A stretch of DNA of 64,000 bases, from the NCBI GenBank assembly GCA_023390555.1, contig JAEWCQ010000003.1, forward strand, positions 1 through 64,000, read 5' to 3'. Positions 1 to 8,628 of this stretch are shown here, in pieces. The stretch is from Bacillota bacterium. GTDB lineage: Bacteria; Bacillota; Clostridia; Lachnospirales; Lachnospiraceae. Position numbers and translations under genes: made by a program. How positions within the stretch are numbered: the stretch's first letter is position 1; every line of letters starts with the position of its first letter. The notes below the pieces were generated by a model that saw nothing but the letters and a program-made list of their open reading frames with translations, was not told where the DNA came from and did not search any database.

Positions 1-678
1 GCGGTACACATAGCTCATCAGCCAGACGCCCAGAATAATCGGAATGACCGATGTCGAATAGGTCACAATCGGAATCTTAAAAATGCCCAGAAACAGGATC
101 GGCTCCGTCGCATTTACCATCGTCGGGTACAGCAGAATACCTGCCAGCGACAGTCCTAAAAATTCATTTAATTTAAACTTTCTGGATGCGGAGACTGCCA
201 GAAGGAACGGCAGGAAGTAAAACGCTGCATCAGAAATCATATTTAATACTTCGTAAGTTCCGCTCGTCTCGGTAAGCGCTCCGAAGTAAAGGAGAAGCGC
301 CATAATCCCCTTCATGACACCCGCTCCGACAACAGCCGGAACTACCGGGGTGAAAATCTGCGCAATCGCATCTATAACGACATCGACCACTCTTTTTTTG
401 CTCTTATTTTCCGGAGCATCTTCGATCTCATGGAAATGCAGTTCTCTCTCTAAGATTTCGAAAACATTATCCACATGCGGTCCTAATATAATCTGAAACT
501 GGCCATTTTGGAATTGTGCTCCCACAACGCCATTTACATGTTTCAGCTGCTCAATGTCAGCCTTCTTTTCATCTTTCAGATAGAGCCTGACCCTCGTGAT
601 GCAGTGCAGTCCGTTTACGATATTCTCTTTCCCACCCGAATACGCAATTATTTTTTTTGCGATTTCATTATAATCCAT
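1..678 (-). CDS. PTS EIIBC component, beta-glucoside/sucrose/trehalose type (partial, runs off the window)
   Basis: The gene encodes a sugar phosphotransferase permease that transports and phosphorylates a sugar at the membrane using phosphate from HPr. The 226 visible codons start at the ATG whose complement is at 676-678. Residues 1-80 are a GPTS-type EIIB domain (MDYNEIAKKII at the start, then GLHCITRVR, where the Cys is the phosphorylation site). From about residue 100 an EIIC membrane domain follows, with hydrophobic segments and the stretch FTPVVPAVVGAGVMKG typical of the beta-glucoside family. The C-terminus, and any fused EIIA, lies beyond base 1. It is the last gene seen in the minus-strand PTS island, downstream of a LicT-like antiterminator and separated from it by an intrinsic terminator. 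The sugar cannot be told from this fragment. Confidence 0.9.
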   Translation of the reverse strand, partial: MDYNEIAKKIIAYSGGKENIVNGLHCITRVRLYLKDEKKADIEQLKHVNGVVGAQFQNGQFQIILGPHVDNVFEILERELHFHEIEDAPENKSKKRVVDVVIDAIAQIFTPVVPAVVGAGVMKGIMALLLYFGALTETSGTYEVLNMISDAAFYFLPFLLAVSASRKFKLNEFLGLSLAGILLYPTMVNATEPILFLGIFKIPIVTYSTSVIPIILGVWLMSYVYR

Positions 679-703
679 AGTCTTTTTTCCTTTCTTGTAA
701 ATA

Positions 704-752
704 ATAAAACCCGGAAGACAGCCATTCTAATCGAACAGTTGTCCTCCGGGTT
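704..752 (-). terminator. Intrinsic terminator between the antiterminator gene and the PTS permease
   Basis: On the minus strand a 13-bp stem with one mismatch (AACCCGGAGGACA against TGTCTTCCGGGTT) is followed by TTTTATTATT. It would limit transcription from the regulator into the permease gene. I see no antiterminator (RAT) sequence overlapping its 5' arm. Confidence 0.8.
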
Positions 753-774
753 AAGCCTTAAAAAGTAACTCCCC

Positions 775-1614
775 TTACAGTTGTGACAGCATTCTCTGTA
801 TATGAAGAATCAGATAAAGTTCCTCACTGTCACTGCAATCCATATGATATTTTTCTTTTAACAGGGTATTGATCTTTTGTACGCAGCCATATGCCTTTTT
901 GTACTTCTCTTTCACCATAGCATGCAGTTCCATCACATCATCATCGATAAACTGTTCTTTATTTAACTGGCGTGTCACAAAATAACGAAGATGTACCACG
1001 AATCTGCAATATGTCGTAGACGATTCATCCAACCTGATTCCCAGTTCATCTTTTACAACCTGAACCACATCCTGCAATATCTTACTTAATTTTAATGTTT
1101 CGGAAATATCTTTATATTCTGTCTGCGCATTTACAAAGTGCAGTGCTATAAAAATGATTTCTTCTTTCGGCAGCTGTACATTCAGCTCTTTCTGCGTATA
1201 CTCCAGGGCCTTCATCCCAACTTCATATTCCTTGGGATAAATATATCGGATCTCCTGCCCCAAAGGACTTGGCACAATCATATGCTCATTGAACCGCTTG
1301 ATTGCAAAATGTATATGGTCTGCCAGCGTAATCAGCAACATCGGGTTCAATTTTGTGTTTAATACTGTCTGACCCATCTCTATAATCTTATTTGTTATCA
1401 ATATCAGATCGATCGGAATATCTTTCAGAATTTTAATCATTCGTTCTTCCTGCGAATTTTCCGCACAATAGAATATTTTTGATATCTTTGACCGATCTAC
1501 CGCTTCTCCGCTTTTCTTCGCGAAGCCAATACCGTTTCCAACAATAACCATTTCTTTCCCCTGCTCATCAACAGCAGAAATAATATTATTATTGAAAGCT
1601 TTCTGAACCCTCAA
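775..1614 (-). CDS. licT: LicT/BglG-family transcription antiterminator
   Basis: This RNA-binding antiterminator, when its PRD domains are suitably phosphorylated by the PTS, binds a RAT hairpin and lets transcription pass a terminator. The protein has 279 residues, normal for the family. Residues 1-55 are the CAT RNA-binding domain (MRVQKAFNNNIISAVDEQGK). Two PRD domains follow (about 65-170 and 175-279) with conserved histidines in LADHIHFAIKR, LGQEIRYIYP, IALHFVNAQ and LILHIQR. I place the start at the TTG at 1614, because GGAGGTGG lies just before it and the N-terminus then matches LicT length; an upstream in-frame ATG at 1629 lies within this ribosome site. The gene has its own promoter and a RAT/terminator leader. 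The target operon is probably its own operon plus the downstream EIIBC gene. Confidence 0.92.
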   Translation of the reverse strand: MRVQKAFNNNIISAVDEQGKEMVIVGNGIGFAKKSGEAVDRSKISKIFYCAENSQEERMIKILKDIPIDLILITNKIIEMGQTVLNTKLNPMLLITLADHIHFAIKRFNEHMIVPSPLGQEIRYIYPKEYEVGMKALEYTQKELNVQLPKEEIIFIALHFVNAQTEYKDISETLKLSKILQDVVQVVKDELGIRLDESSTTYCRFVVHLRYFVTRQLNKEQFIDDDVMELHAMVKEKYKKAYGCVQKINTLLKEKYHMDCSDSEELYLILHIQRMLSQL

Positions 1615-1637
1615 CAATACCACCTCCATATAAAACG

Positions 1638-1706
1638 AAAAAAACCAAAGTGAATAAATGTAAGTATCTACATTCATTCCTTTGGTTATGCCTTTCGTAA
1701 CACCCC
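1638..1706 (-). promoter_or_regulatory. RAT antiterminator overlapping an intrinsic terminator, leader of licT
   Basis: On the minus strand GGGGTGTTACGAAAGGCATAACC (bases 1706 down to 1684) resembles the ribonucleic antiterminator bound by BglG/LicT/GlcT proteins. Its last bases AACC are also the first bases of a terminator stem: AACCAAAG plus GAATGAATGTA pairs with TTACATTTATTC and CTTTGGTT, followed by a run of Ts (to 1638). Mutually exclusive RAT and terminator folds are the known mechanism for this family. The site sits between the licT promoter and its TTG start, which points to autoregulation. Confidence 0.75.
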
Positions 1707-1723
1707 AATTAATTTGTAATTGT

Positions 1724-1752
1724 ATTGTATCATTTTTTTGCTTGTTTGTCCA
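1724..1752 (-). promoter_or_regulatory. Sigma-A type promoter for licT
   Basis: On the minus strand TGGACA (1752-1747) is followed after 17 bases by TACAAT (1729-1724). The start of transcription would fall just before the RAT sequence. Confidence 0.7.
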
Positions 1753-1760
1753 TATTATTT

Positions 1761-2372
1761 TCAGATAGAAGAAAAAGCTTTTTCCATAGACGCCGACAAA
1801 TTCATCATTTGATTGGAAACATCCTCTATTTTTTGAAATATACTGTTAAAAGTCTCTCCTGCCACCTCTATCAGTGACTCTCCCAACTCTACCTCACCGT
1901 TTACGACTTCAATGATCTCTTCCGTATGCTGGATCTCCGACTGTATCAAATTGATCCGTTCACCAATCTCTTTTGCCGCAATGGAAGACTGCTCCGCCAG
2001 TTTTCTTACTTCCTGTGCAACAACCGAGAATCCTTTTCCCTGATCCCCCGCTCTGGCAGCTTCAATTGCCGCATTCAATGCCAGCAGATTGGTCTGCTTT
2101 GCAATCTTCGTTATCATCTCAACGATGTTCATGATATCCCCGGATGTTGCCCCAAGGGTATTGATTGCCCTTAGGACCGAAGTAAAATTCTCTCGAATGG
2201 TTGCCATTTGGTCTATTCCCTTATGGATTACCTGATTTCCCTCTTCGGCCTGAAAGGAGGCTTCCACAAATGATTCCACCACATTCTGAAGATTTGTGTC
2301 CACTTCCTCTATCATCGCATGTATAGGCTCTTTCTGCGGTGTTGTTTCATAATCTATACATTCCTGAGTCAT
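1761..2372 (-). CDS. Soluble methyl-accepting chemotaxis protein signalling domain
   Basis: The 203-residue protein consists almost entirely of an MCP cytoplasmic hairpin, the part that controls CheA kinase through CheW. The tip is unmistakable (AKQTNLLALNAAIEAARAGD, then QGKGFSVVAQEVRKLAEQS, residues 91-129), with coiled-coil arms before (about 20-90) and after (about 130-203). No membrane segment, HAMP domain or ligand-binding domain is present. It lies 15 bp downstream of ptsI, in the same direction, with ribosome site AAAGGA, so it is probably co-transcribed with HPr and enzyme I. A role in PTS-dependent chemotaxis or in another output of the PTS is inferred from position only. No cheA or cheW is in the window. 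Confidence 0.88.
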   Translation of the reverse strand: MTQECIDYETTPQKEPIHAMIEEVDTNLQNVVESFVEASFQAEEGNQVIHKGIDQMATIRENFTSVLRAINTLGATSGDIMNIVEMITKIAKQTNLLALNAAIEAARAGDQGKGFSVVAQEVRKLAEQSSIAAKEIGERINLIQSEIQHTEEIIEVVNGEVELGESLIEVAGETFNSIFQKIEDVSNQMMNLSASMEKAFSSI

Positions 2373-2387
2373 AATGATTTCCTTTCA

Positions 2388-4106
2388 TTACGCATCTGTT
2401 CTTTTGTAATTTGTTAATACCTCTTTCACTTCTTTTGCTGTTTTTAAGGAATCTATTTTCTCTGCCAGACTTTCACAGTCTGTTTTTGACAATTCCCGAA
2501 GCTGATCTTTGATTCGGAGTATGGAACCTGCCGACATGCTGAGCTCATCCAGTCCCAATCCCGCCCAAAGAGGTAGAAGTACCGGATCTGCTGCCGCTTC
2601 CCCGCAGATACCTGCCCATATTCCATTTTCATGTGCACTGGTAACAACTTTTTTGACAAAACGTAACACCGCCGGATCATATTGTGAATACAGATAAGCC
2701 ACATTTCCATTCATACGGTCAACTGCCATGGTATATTGGATCAGATCGTTTGTTCCGATACTGAAAAAATCCACTTCTTTAGCAAAAACATCTGCCATCA
2801 ATGCTGCCGCAGGTGTTTCCATCATCATTCCCACCGGTACATTTTCATTGTAGGCAATGCCTTCCCGTTTTAAACTTGCTTTGACTTCCTCTAAGATCTG
2901 CTTCGCCCGAAACAGTTCATCCATCGATGCAATCATCGGAAACATGATATGGATATTTCCAAATACACTTGCTCGAAGCAGTGCTCTCAACTGGATCTCC
3001 CAAAACGGCACACGATCCAGACAAAGACGAATGGCGCGATATCCAAGAAACGGATTTTCTTCTTTCGGTATATTGAGATAATCCACTTCCTTATCTCCAC
3101 CGATATCCAGGGTGCGGATAACAACCGGCTTTCCCTGCATTTTTTCCCCGACTTCTTTATACGCTGCGAACTGTTCCTCTTCTGTCGGTGCATCCTGACG
3201 GTTCATATATAAGAATTCTGTCCGGAACAGTCCCACACTCTGTCCGTCCTGCTGTATGACAGATTTTACATCTTCCGGTGCACCGATGTTTCCTGCGAGT
3301 AGAATCTCATGTCCGTCTCTGGTCACGGATTTCTGCCCTTTTAACTGCTCCAATGCAAGGGTCTTCTGCCGGAATGCATCCTGTTTCTCGCCATAGACTT
3401 TCAAGATTTCATCATCCACATCCAGTTCTATGGTTCCCGCTTCTCCGTCAAACGCGATCAGCTGCCCATTTTTTACCAGGTTCGTGATATCCGGACAGAT
3501 GACAAACGGTATTCCAAGCATTCTTGCGATAATCGCTGCATGGGAAGTTGGTCCTCCGGTCTCATTCAGGATTCCCAAAACAAGCTCCGGCTTCATCTGA
3601 GCTGTGTCCGAAGGGGTCAAATCATTTGACACCAGGATGACCGGTTCGGTCAGCTTCAGAGAAGCCTCGCTTTCACTTCCGCTTAGAATCCGCAGAACTC
3701 TGCCGCTGATATCTCGGATATCCATTGCTCTTTCCCGCATGTAGGCATCTTCCATTGCTTCGAAGATTTCCACAAACTGATCTCTTACCATTTTGACCGC
3801 CCACTCGGAAGTGCATTCTGCCTCATCAATGGACTTTTCTACGCCATTGATAAACTCCGTATCATTCAGCATTTCGATATGAGCCAGAAATATAGAAGCT
3901 TCCTGCTCACCTTTCTCATGAAGCATCTGGTCATGAATCTCTTCCACCTGCTTAATTGCAAGAATTCTCGAAGCTTCAAATCTCTTCTTTTCTGTCTCCC
4001 TGTTCTCCGTCTTTTGAAAAGAGATTTCCTCTGCAGCAGTCTTCTTTAAATAAACTTTTCCGATTGCTATTCCGGATGAAATTGGTGATCCTTTTATGGT
4101 GTTCAT
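2388..4106 (-). CDS. ptsI: Phosphoenolpyruvate-protein phosphotransferase (PTS enzyme I)
   Basis: Enzyme I takes phosphate from phosphoenolpyruvate and passes it to HPr, the first step of PTS sugar uptake in the cytoplasm. The 572-residue length is normal. The N-terminal half carries the swivelling phospho-histidine domain with GGPTSHAAIIAR, in which His189 is the active site. The C-terminal PEP-binding barrel contains GLFRTEFLYM, the DIGGDK motif, GMMMETPAA, FSIGTNDLIQY and GICGEAA with the catalytic Cys near the end. The gene begins 10 bp after ptsH and is followed by the soluble MCP gene. The arrangement ptsH-ptsI is the usual one; its placement between a PRD regulator and a sugar-specific permease is less usual. 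Confidence 0.97.
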   Translation of the reverse strand: MNTIKGSPISSGIAIGKVYLKKTAAEEISFQKTENRETEKKRFEASRILAIKQVEEIHDQMLHEKGEQEASIFLAHIEMLNDTEFINGVEKSIDEAECTSEWAVKMVRDQFVEIFEAMEDAYMRERAMDIRDISGRVLRILSGSESEASLKLTEPVILVSNDLTPSDTAQMKPELVLGILNETGGPTSHAAIIARMLGIPFVICPDITNLVKNGQLIAFDGEAGTIELDVDDEILKVYGEKQDAFRQKTLALEQLKGQKSVTRDGHEILLAGNIGAPEDVKSVIQQDGQSVGLFRTEFLYMNRQDAPTEEEQFAAYKEVGEKMQGKPVVIRTLDIGGDKEVDYLNIPKEENPFLGYRAIRLCLDRVPFWEIQLRALLRASVFGNIHIMFPMIASMDELFRAKQILEEVKASLKREGIAYNENVPVGMMMETPAAALMADVFAKEVDFFSIGTNDLIQYTMAVDRMNGNVAYLYSQYDPAVLRFVKKVVTSAHENGIWAGICGEAAADPVLLPLWAGLGLDELSMSAGSILRIKDQLRELSKTDCESLAEKIDSLKTAKEVKEVLTNYKRTDA

Positions 4107-4116
4107 GTTTCGTCTC

Positions 4117-4389
4117 CTATTCTCCGCATCCGTTCTTCACGAACGCTTCAATCTCTTTGATTGCTTCTTTTTCGTCTTTTCCGTTTGCTTCAAAAATAAG
4201 AACATCACCTTTTACAGCTCCCAGTGCCATTACAGACAAAATACTCTTCGGCTGATGTTTTCTGTCCTCTTCGCCTTTTTTATAGAATTCGATATCACAT
4301 TCATATCCTTTTACAAGTTTCGTAAGCAGACTTGCCGGTCTTGCGTGCAATCCAACCTCATTTACTACGGTTACGGTTACTTTTTCCAT
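4117..4389 (-). CDS. ptsH: HPr family phosphocarrier protein
   Basis: HPr carries phosphate from enzyme I to the EIIA domains, and in Firmicutes its regulatory serine is phosphorylated by HPr kinase to act with CcpA. The 90-residue protein has the active site GLHARPAS with His15, and the regulatory serine within KSILSVMALG at residue 49. The distance from His15 to the serine is three residues longer than in Bacillus subtilis HPr (His15/Ser46), because of an insertion in the loop around EEDRKHQP. This could mark an HPr paralogue, although no second HPr is visible here. The ribosome site AAAGGAG precedes the ATG, and ptsI follows at 10 bp. Confidence 0.95.
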   Translation of the reverse strand: MEKVTVTVVNEVGLHARPASLLTKLVKGYECDIEFYKKGEEDRKHQPKSILSVMALGAVKGDVLIFEANGKDEKEAIKEIEAFVKNGCGE

Positions 4390-4528
4390 CTTAGTTTCTC
4401 CTTTTTGTTTTGTTTTTCTATTTTATAATCAGCGCCAAAAACGCTTCCTGTATGAAAAGTATAGAAAGAAACAACGCTCCTGTAAAGAAAATGAAAAGGA
4501 TTTCTGTCCGTTTCCAATGTGACAAAAT

Positions 4529-6643
4529 CTATTTAATTTCCGTATCCAGAACTTTACTTTGAATAAAATTATCCAAAATCGTGTTCATTTCGATGACAAT
4601 TTCCTCTTTCCCGCATTGCTTTAGTATCATGGTAAAATCACTGCTGATGATCTTTTTTGTGATTTCATTTAAAATCTCCATCATGCAGCCATCCGCATCC
4701 GCAGGTATGGACAGTACAATAAAGGTATCGGCTGTTTGCATTTCGCCTTCTTTTCCCGGACTGCTGACAGATTCTTTGAGCTTCAGCACTGCCATGCCCG
4801 CCTCTCCGATAGCCGCCGAACGGACATGATACAATACCATTCCCCTCCGCCCAAGGATTGTTGCGCCTTTTTTTTCCTTATTCTGCAGATCCGCTTCCAG
4901 CTGAATCCGGTCTTCCCCTGCGCTTGCCAGGGAACGGCTGATAAAATGATCCAATACCACCATATTATCTGCGGCGACCTGCCAGATAAACAGGAAATGA
5001 TCCATAAATTGCATGATGCTGCTGCTGTACTGTTTCAATCTGTTCAGTTTATCTTTAAATTGAGCCGATTTTATCCTCCCATAGTTGACATTTTCCGGCA
5101 GGAAATTCTCCAGAACTTCGCGGATATGCCGCTTGTCCGCCTCATTCAAAATTGGATTTACCAAAATAAACGGAATTTCGGAAACCTGTAAATCCACAGA
5201 TGCAATGATCAGGTCAATATGCAGCTGTGCCAGCTGGACAATATCCAAATCCATAACGGAAACAGTCGACAATACCCGAATAGCCGGAAAGACCTGCTCA
5301 ATCTCCGATACGAGCAACTGAGCTGCCCCGATGTCATTCGTGCATACCACAACTGCCCGGTATATCGGAAGTGTGTTACTTTTCTCCTCTTTGACAGCTG
5401 CGCCGATATGCGTGGCCAGATATGCAATTTCATCCTCTGGCACGGGAATTCCTACCCTTTCTTCCAGAAATGACGCGCATTTTTGGGCTGTCTGGAAGAG
5501 GTCGGGGTACATATCCTTAATATCTTCCAGCAGAGGGTTCATAATATCGAGGTGCATCTTCATTCGATACAGCGCCATTTTCAGATGTCCCGCCAGCCCT
5601 CTCCATAGTTTATCATTATCTTCCAGATAAATACCCGTTTCTCTTTCGGCAATATAAATCATCTCTTTTGTCAATTCGGCAATCTGAAGCTCCTGCATGT
5701 CCTGTCCGGACTTATGCCCTTGCTTCTCCTGTATCTCCGCACCTCTGATATGAATCACCAGATATCGGATCTCCTCTTCCGGAACCGCAGAGGACACCGG
5801 ATTCTCAGGTGAGACAAACCATTCTTTGACCATATGATATAATTTATCATCCGGGATATCCCGTTCCAGAAGGCCTATATCCCGAATGAACCTGCCCATA
5901 AAACAACGGTGGAGCGTCACACTGATTCTGATGACCAGTGCAATATAGGAATTGTCCGCAAACTGGACATGCAGCTGCTCTTCCACTTTCTTTAGGAGCT
6001 GTTTTGTACGCACCAGATGCTGAATATCTATAATATCGAGAATACTCGCATTGATTCCGGATTTAATCAGGTCCAGATTCAGAGATTCTTTTTCTTCATA
6101 AAAAATGAGATTGATTAATTCTGCTTCATGAATCTGCTCATATATCAGAGAGATCATCGCGCTTCGGACGGATATCTCATTTCCTTCCACGTATACCCCA
6201 AGTCCTGGTTTTTTATTGATCTTCAGCCCGAATTTATCCATCCACGCACCAAGTTTATCCAAATCCGCACTGATCGTGCCCTCCGTAACGTCCAGCAGCC
6301 TGGTTAACGTATACAGCTTGGTGATATCGGAATTTTTTAAAAGCTCTGCTTTCAGCAACGTAAGACGCTGCTCCGGGGAATAGATCAAATCTGCCTGCTC
6401 GATCTGTATCTCATTTTTTAAAGCTTCTTTTTCTTTCTCCTGCAGACTGACCCGGATTCCGTTCCCTTTTTTCTTTTCCAGCAAAATCCCTCTGCTGCTG
6501 AACCAGTTTTCTATATTGTTCAATTCCCGGAGGACTGTTCTGGAGCTGACATTTACCTTCTCAGCAATATCCCGGACCGTTATATAATGATCTTCCTGGA
6601 GCAGAAGCAATATCATCTTTTTATTTCGCGGTGTTAACTTCAT
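4529..6643 (-). CDS. PRD-containing transcription regulator with EIIB-like and EIIA-like domains (MtlR/LicR type)
   Basis: This 704-residue protein is a DNA-binding activator whose activity is set by PTS phosphorylation. The order of domains is an N-terminal winged helix-turn-helix (about 1-70, TPRNKKMILLLLQEDHYI), a second helix-turn-helix/Mga-like segment (about 80-170), two PRDs (about 180-290 and 300-410, with histidines in LHRCFMG, LVIHIRG, LAGHLKMAL and LATHIGAAV), an EIIB-like domain with CTNDIGAAQLL (about 420-510), and an EIIA-like C-terminus (about 560-700) with LYHVRS in the position of the active histidine. The start is the ATG at 6643, placed 7 bases after GGAGG; an ATG 18 bases upstream overlaps that site. 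It lies 23 bp after a HAD phosphatase gene and upstream of ptsHI. Confidence 0.9.
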   Translation of the reverse strand: MKLTPRNKKMILLLLQEDHYITVRDIAEKVNVSSRTVLRELNNIENWFSSRGILLEKKKGNGIRVSLQEKEKEALKNEIQIEQADLIYSPEQRLTLLKAELLKNSDITKLYTLTRLLDVTEGTISADLDKLGAWMDKFGLKINKKPGLGVYVEGNEISVRSAMISLIYEQIHEAELINLIFYEEKESLNLDLIKSGINASILDIIDIQHLVRTKQLLKKVEEQLHVQFADNSYIALVIRISVTLHRCFMGRFIRDIGLLERDIPDDKLYHMVKEWFVSPENPVSSAVPEEEIRYLVIHIRGAEIQEKQGHKSGQDMQELQIAELTKEMIYIAERETGIYLEDNDKLWRGLAGHLKMALYRMKMHLDIMNPLLEDIKDMYPDLFQTAQKCASFLEERVGIPVPEDEIAYLATHIGAAVKEEKSNTLPIYRAVVVCTNDIGAAQLLVSEIEQVFPAIRVLSTVSVMDLDIVQLAQLHIDLIIASVDLQVSEIPFILVNPILNEADKRHIREVLENFLPENVNYGRIKSAQFKDKLNRLKQYSSSIMQFMDHFLFIWQVAADNMVVLDHFISRSLASAGEDRIQLEADLQNKEKKGATILGRRGMVLYHVRSAAIGEAGMAVLKLKESVSSPGKEGEMQTADTFIVLSIPADADGCMMEILNEITKKIISSDFTMILKQCGKEEIVIEMNTILDNFIQSKVLDTEIK

Positions 6644-6666
6644 ATACAGTCCTCCTTCCACTCGTT

Positions 6667-7554
6667 TTATTTTTTTCTCAGGGATTCCAAGTTGCCGTCA
6701 AGCAGGCTGTTGATTGCATCTGCAACGCCGTGATGATCACAATCCGCCGTGACGTACATTGCTACTTCTTTCAATTCTTCCATTGCATTTCCCATTGCAA
6801 CGGTTGCCCCATAATCCATGGATAACATCGAGTAATCATTCATACTGTCTCCAATTACCATCACTTCATCCATGCGATAACCGCCCTTTTGAATAAAATC
6901 CAGAAGCACCGGCCCTTTTTGTGCCTTTGCATGTGTAATTTCCAGATTCGTGACAAAGGAGGATGCTGAGGCAGCGTCCGGTATCTGCCGAATTTTCTGA
7001 TCCAGCCGGGCTAATGCCTCCAGATCTTCTCCCGCAATAAATATTTTATAAATTGCATTTACTTTAGAATGAAGAATCTCCAATGAAGGAACAGCAGTCG
7101 TTCTCTTTTTCAGCATCGGAATCAGCGAATAATCACTGTTTTTTTCCATGCTCTTTCCTCCATTCAAAATGTTCTCCTGCGAACGTAAGATTTCTTCCAA
7201 TTCCGTCTGCGTTCCAATTACATAATCCTCTTCCATCGCATTGAGAATCACCAATACCGGATAGTCTGACGCATATTCTACGACTTTGCCCACTGTTTCT
7301 TTAGCAAGCGGAATGGCATTCAGAAGTTCTCCATTTCCGGATACTGTCTGCGCCCCGCTTAAACTAATATATCCATCTGCCAGTTTTTCACTCTCCAGCA
7401 CCCGGATCACATCCTTATATTTTCTTCCGGTTGAGATTAAAAATGAGATCCCCGACTCTCTCGCCCTCATTATGGCTTCTATATTTTCCCTGCACAGGTG
7501 ATGCTCTTGATTCAGAAGCGTTCCATCTATATCCGATGCTATCACTTTTATCAT
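6667..7554 (-). CDS. Cof-type HAD-superfamily hydrolase (sugar-phosphate phosphatase)
   Basis: The 295-residue protein has all HAD motifs: DIDGTLL (residues 8-14) with the nucleophile and acid aspartates, ISTGR for motif II, a lysine in HAKAQKGPVL for motif III, and GDSMNDYSML for motif IV. The inserted cap domain is of the Cof/IIB type. Such enzymes dephosphorylate sugar phosphates or related metabolites in the cytoplasm; the substrate is not predictable. It is the first gene of the PTS island, preceded by GGAGG, and may remove a toxic or excess sugar phosphate produced by the neighbouring PTS, which is inference from context. Confidence 0.88.
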   Translation of the reverse strand: MIKVIASDIDGTLLNQEHHLCRENIEAIMRARESGISFLISTGRKYKDVIRVLESEKLADGYISLSGAQTVSGNGELLNAIPLAKETVGKVVEYASDYPVLVILNAMEEDYVIGTQTELEEILRSQENILNGGKSMEKNSDYSLIPMLKKRTTAVPSLEILHSKVNAIYKIFIAGEDLEALARLDQKIRQIPDAASASSFVTNLEITHAKAQKGPVLLDFIQKGGYRMDEVMVIGDSMNDYSMLSMDYGATVAMGNAMEELKEVAMYVTADCDHHGVADAINSLLDGNLESLRKK

Positions 7555-7793
7555 CTATTTTTCCTCCAGAATTCCACCACAGACAAAATATGAGGGCAGT
7601 TTTCATTTTACATTCTTTTCCGAATAATTCCTCTATTCTACAATTTCAGTTACTTCTGCAAAATACAGTATAAATATTGCGAAAACGAAAGTAAAGGAGA
7701 AGAAAAAGAGTTCTGTCAGATCGGCAGATGACAAATTAATGTGAAATACTTTTCTTCTATTAATATTACATCATTCTATCTATCGTTGCACGC
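7555..7793. other. Intergenic region upstream of the PTS island
   Basis: This stretch of about 240 bases separates the PTS island from the terminator of the FliD-like gene. It must hold the promoter of the HAD gene. A possible minus-strand -10 element (TAGAAT) is visible near 7630, but no convincing -35 partner. I see no other gene or structure. Confidence 0.4.
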
Positions 7794-7826
7794 AAAAAGG
7801 AGCTATGACTTCTGTCATGCTCCTTC
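7794..7826 (-). terminator. Intrinsic terminator downstream of the FliD-like gene
   Basis: On the minus strand AAGGAGC-ATGAC pairs with GTCAT-(A)-GCTCCTT, followed by TTTTG. It closes the two-gene unit 9228-7868. Confidence 0.8.
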
Positions 7827-7867
7827 AAGTCGAATCTACAAAAAAATGGACCCGGTAAATATTTACT

Positions 7868-8536
7868 TTATCCCAGAAAATCATATTTACTTGCTTCAAA
7901 GGCACTGCTATAGGAAAGTCCATTGGAGCCATATTGACTGGATAAGCTGTCACGATTTGCTTCTGCATAATTGCTGATTTTATCACTGATATAATTCAGT
8001 TTTGAGGCAAATGTAGTATCCGGACCAAATGCTTTCTTCAAAGTATCTATATCCGCAGCTGCGAGTGCTTTTTCATCAATCACCAGCGTACCATCTTTTG
8101 ACGTAGTAATCCCCGCATTTTTTAGAACTTCCTTAGATTCTTCTGAAATCTGGGTCATCTGCTGTTTGTAAAAATTGCTTAATGTATCGCCAGAAGAAGT
8201 CAGTTGCTTTTGCACTGCGTTATAATTCTCCACCATGCTTTTTACATCTTTTACGATTGCACTGGTGTCCTTATCCTCCTCTGCCTTTGTAAACAGAGAA
8301 TTCTGATCTTTGCCGAGCAGTGCAGCTGTACTCTGGGTAAGTTCATCTGTGGACTGTTCCAGTTTCGTATAATAATTCTTTTTCAAAATACTGCTTGCGC
8401 TGGTGGTATTGTTGCTTACATTTGTAAATAAATTATCGGATGAACTGTCATTCATAATATCAAGCAATGAAGTACTGTTCAATGGTATGCCGCTTTTGGC
8501 TGCTGACTGTTCCAGCATTTGTGTTGTAATTCTCAT
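7868..8536 (-). CDS. Short FliD-like (flagellar hook-associated protein 2 C-terminal) protein
   Basis: The 222-residue protein begins MRITTQMLEQSAA, an N-terminus reminiscent of flagellar axial proteins. The C-terminal half contains GITTSKDGTLVIDEKALAAA followed by DIDTLKKAFGP and ASKLNYISDKI, a pattern found near the C-terminus of the FliD filament cap. The protein is far shorter than a full FliD (usually over 450 residues) and has no signal peptide. It has a strong GGAAGGAG site, and follows an unknown gene at 92 bp. It might be an export substrate of a flagellar apparatus or a small axial-like protein. No other flagellar gene is in the window, so function is uncertain. Confidence 0.6.
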   Translation of the reverse strand: MRITTQMLEQSAAKSGIPLNSTSLLDIMNDSSSDNLFTNVSNNTTSASSILKKNYYTKLEQSTDELTQSTAALLGKDQNSLFTKAEEDKDTSAIVKDVKSMVENYNAVQKQLTSSGDTLSNFYKQQMTQISEESKEVLKNAGITTSKDGTLVIDEKALAAADIDTLKKAFGPDTTFASKLNYISDKISNYAEANRDSLSSQYGSNGLSYSSAFEASKYDFLG

Positions 8537-8628
8537 AACCGCATCACTCCTTCCAAATTTGTAAAAATAGATTCAACTAGTTCCGTTCCACGAATCATGG
8601 CAGTTGCCTCCTCCAACACTGTTATTGA

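Noticed and set aside
4420..4460. A CcpA cre site upstream of ptsH
   Set aside because: GGAAGCGTTTTTGG matches only part of the consensus; too weak to annotate.
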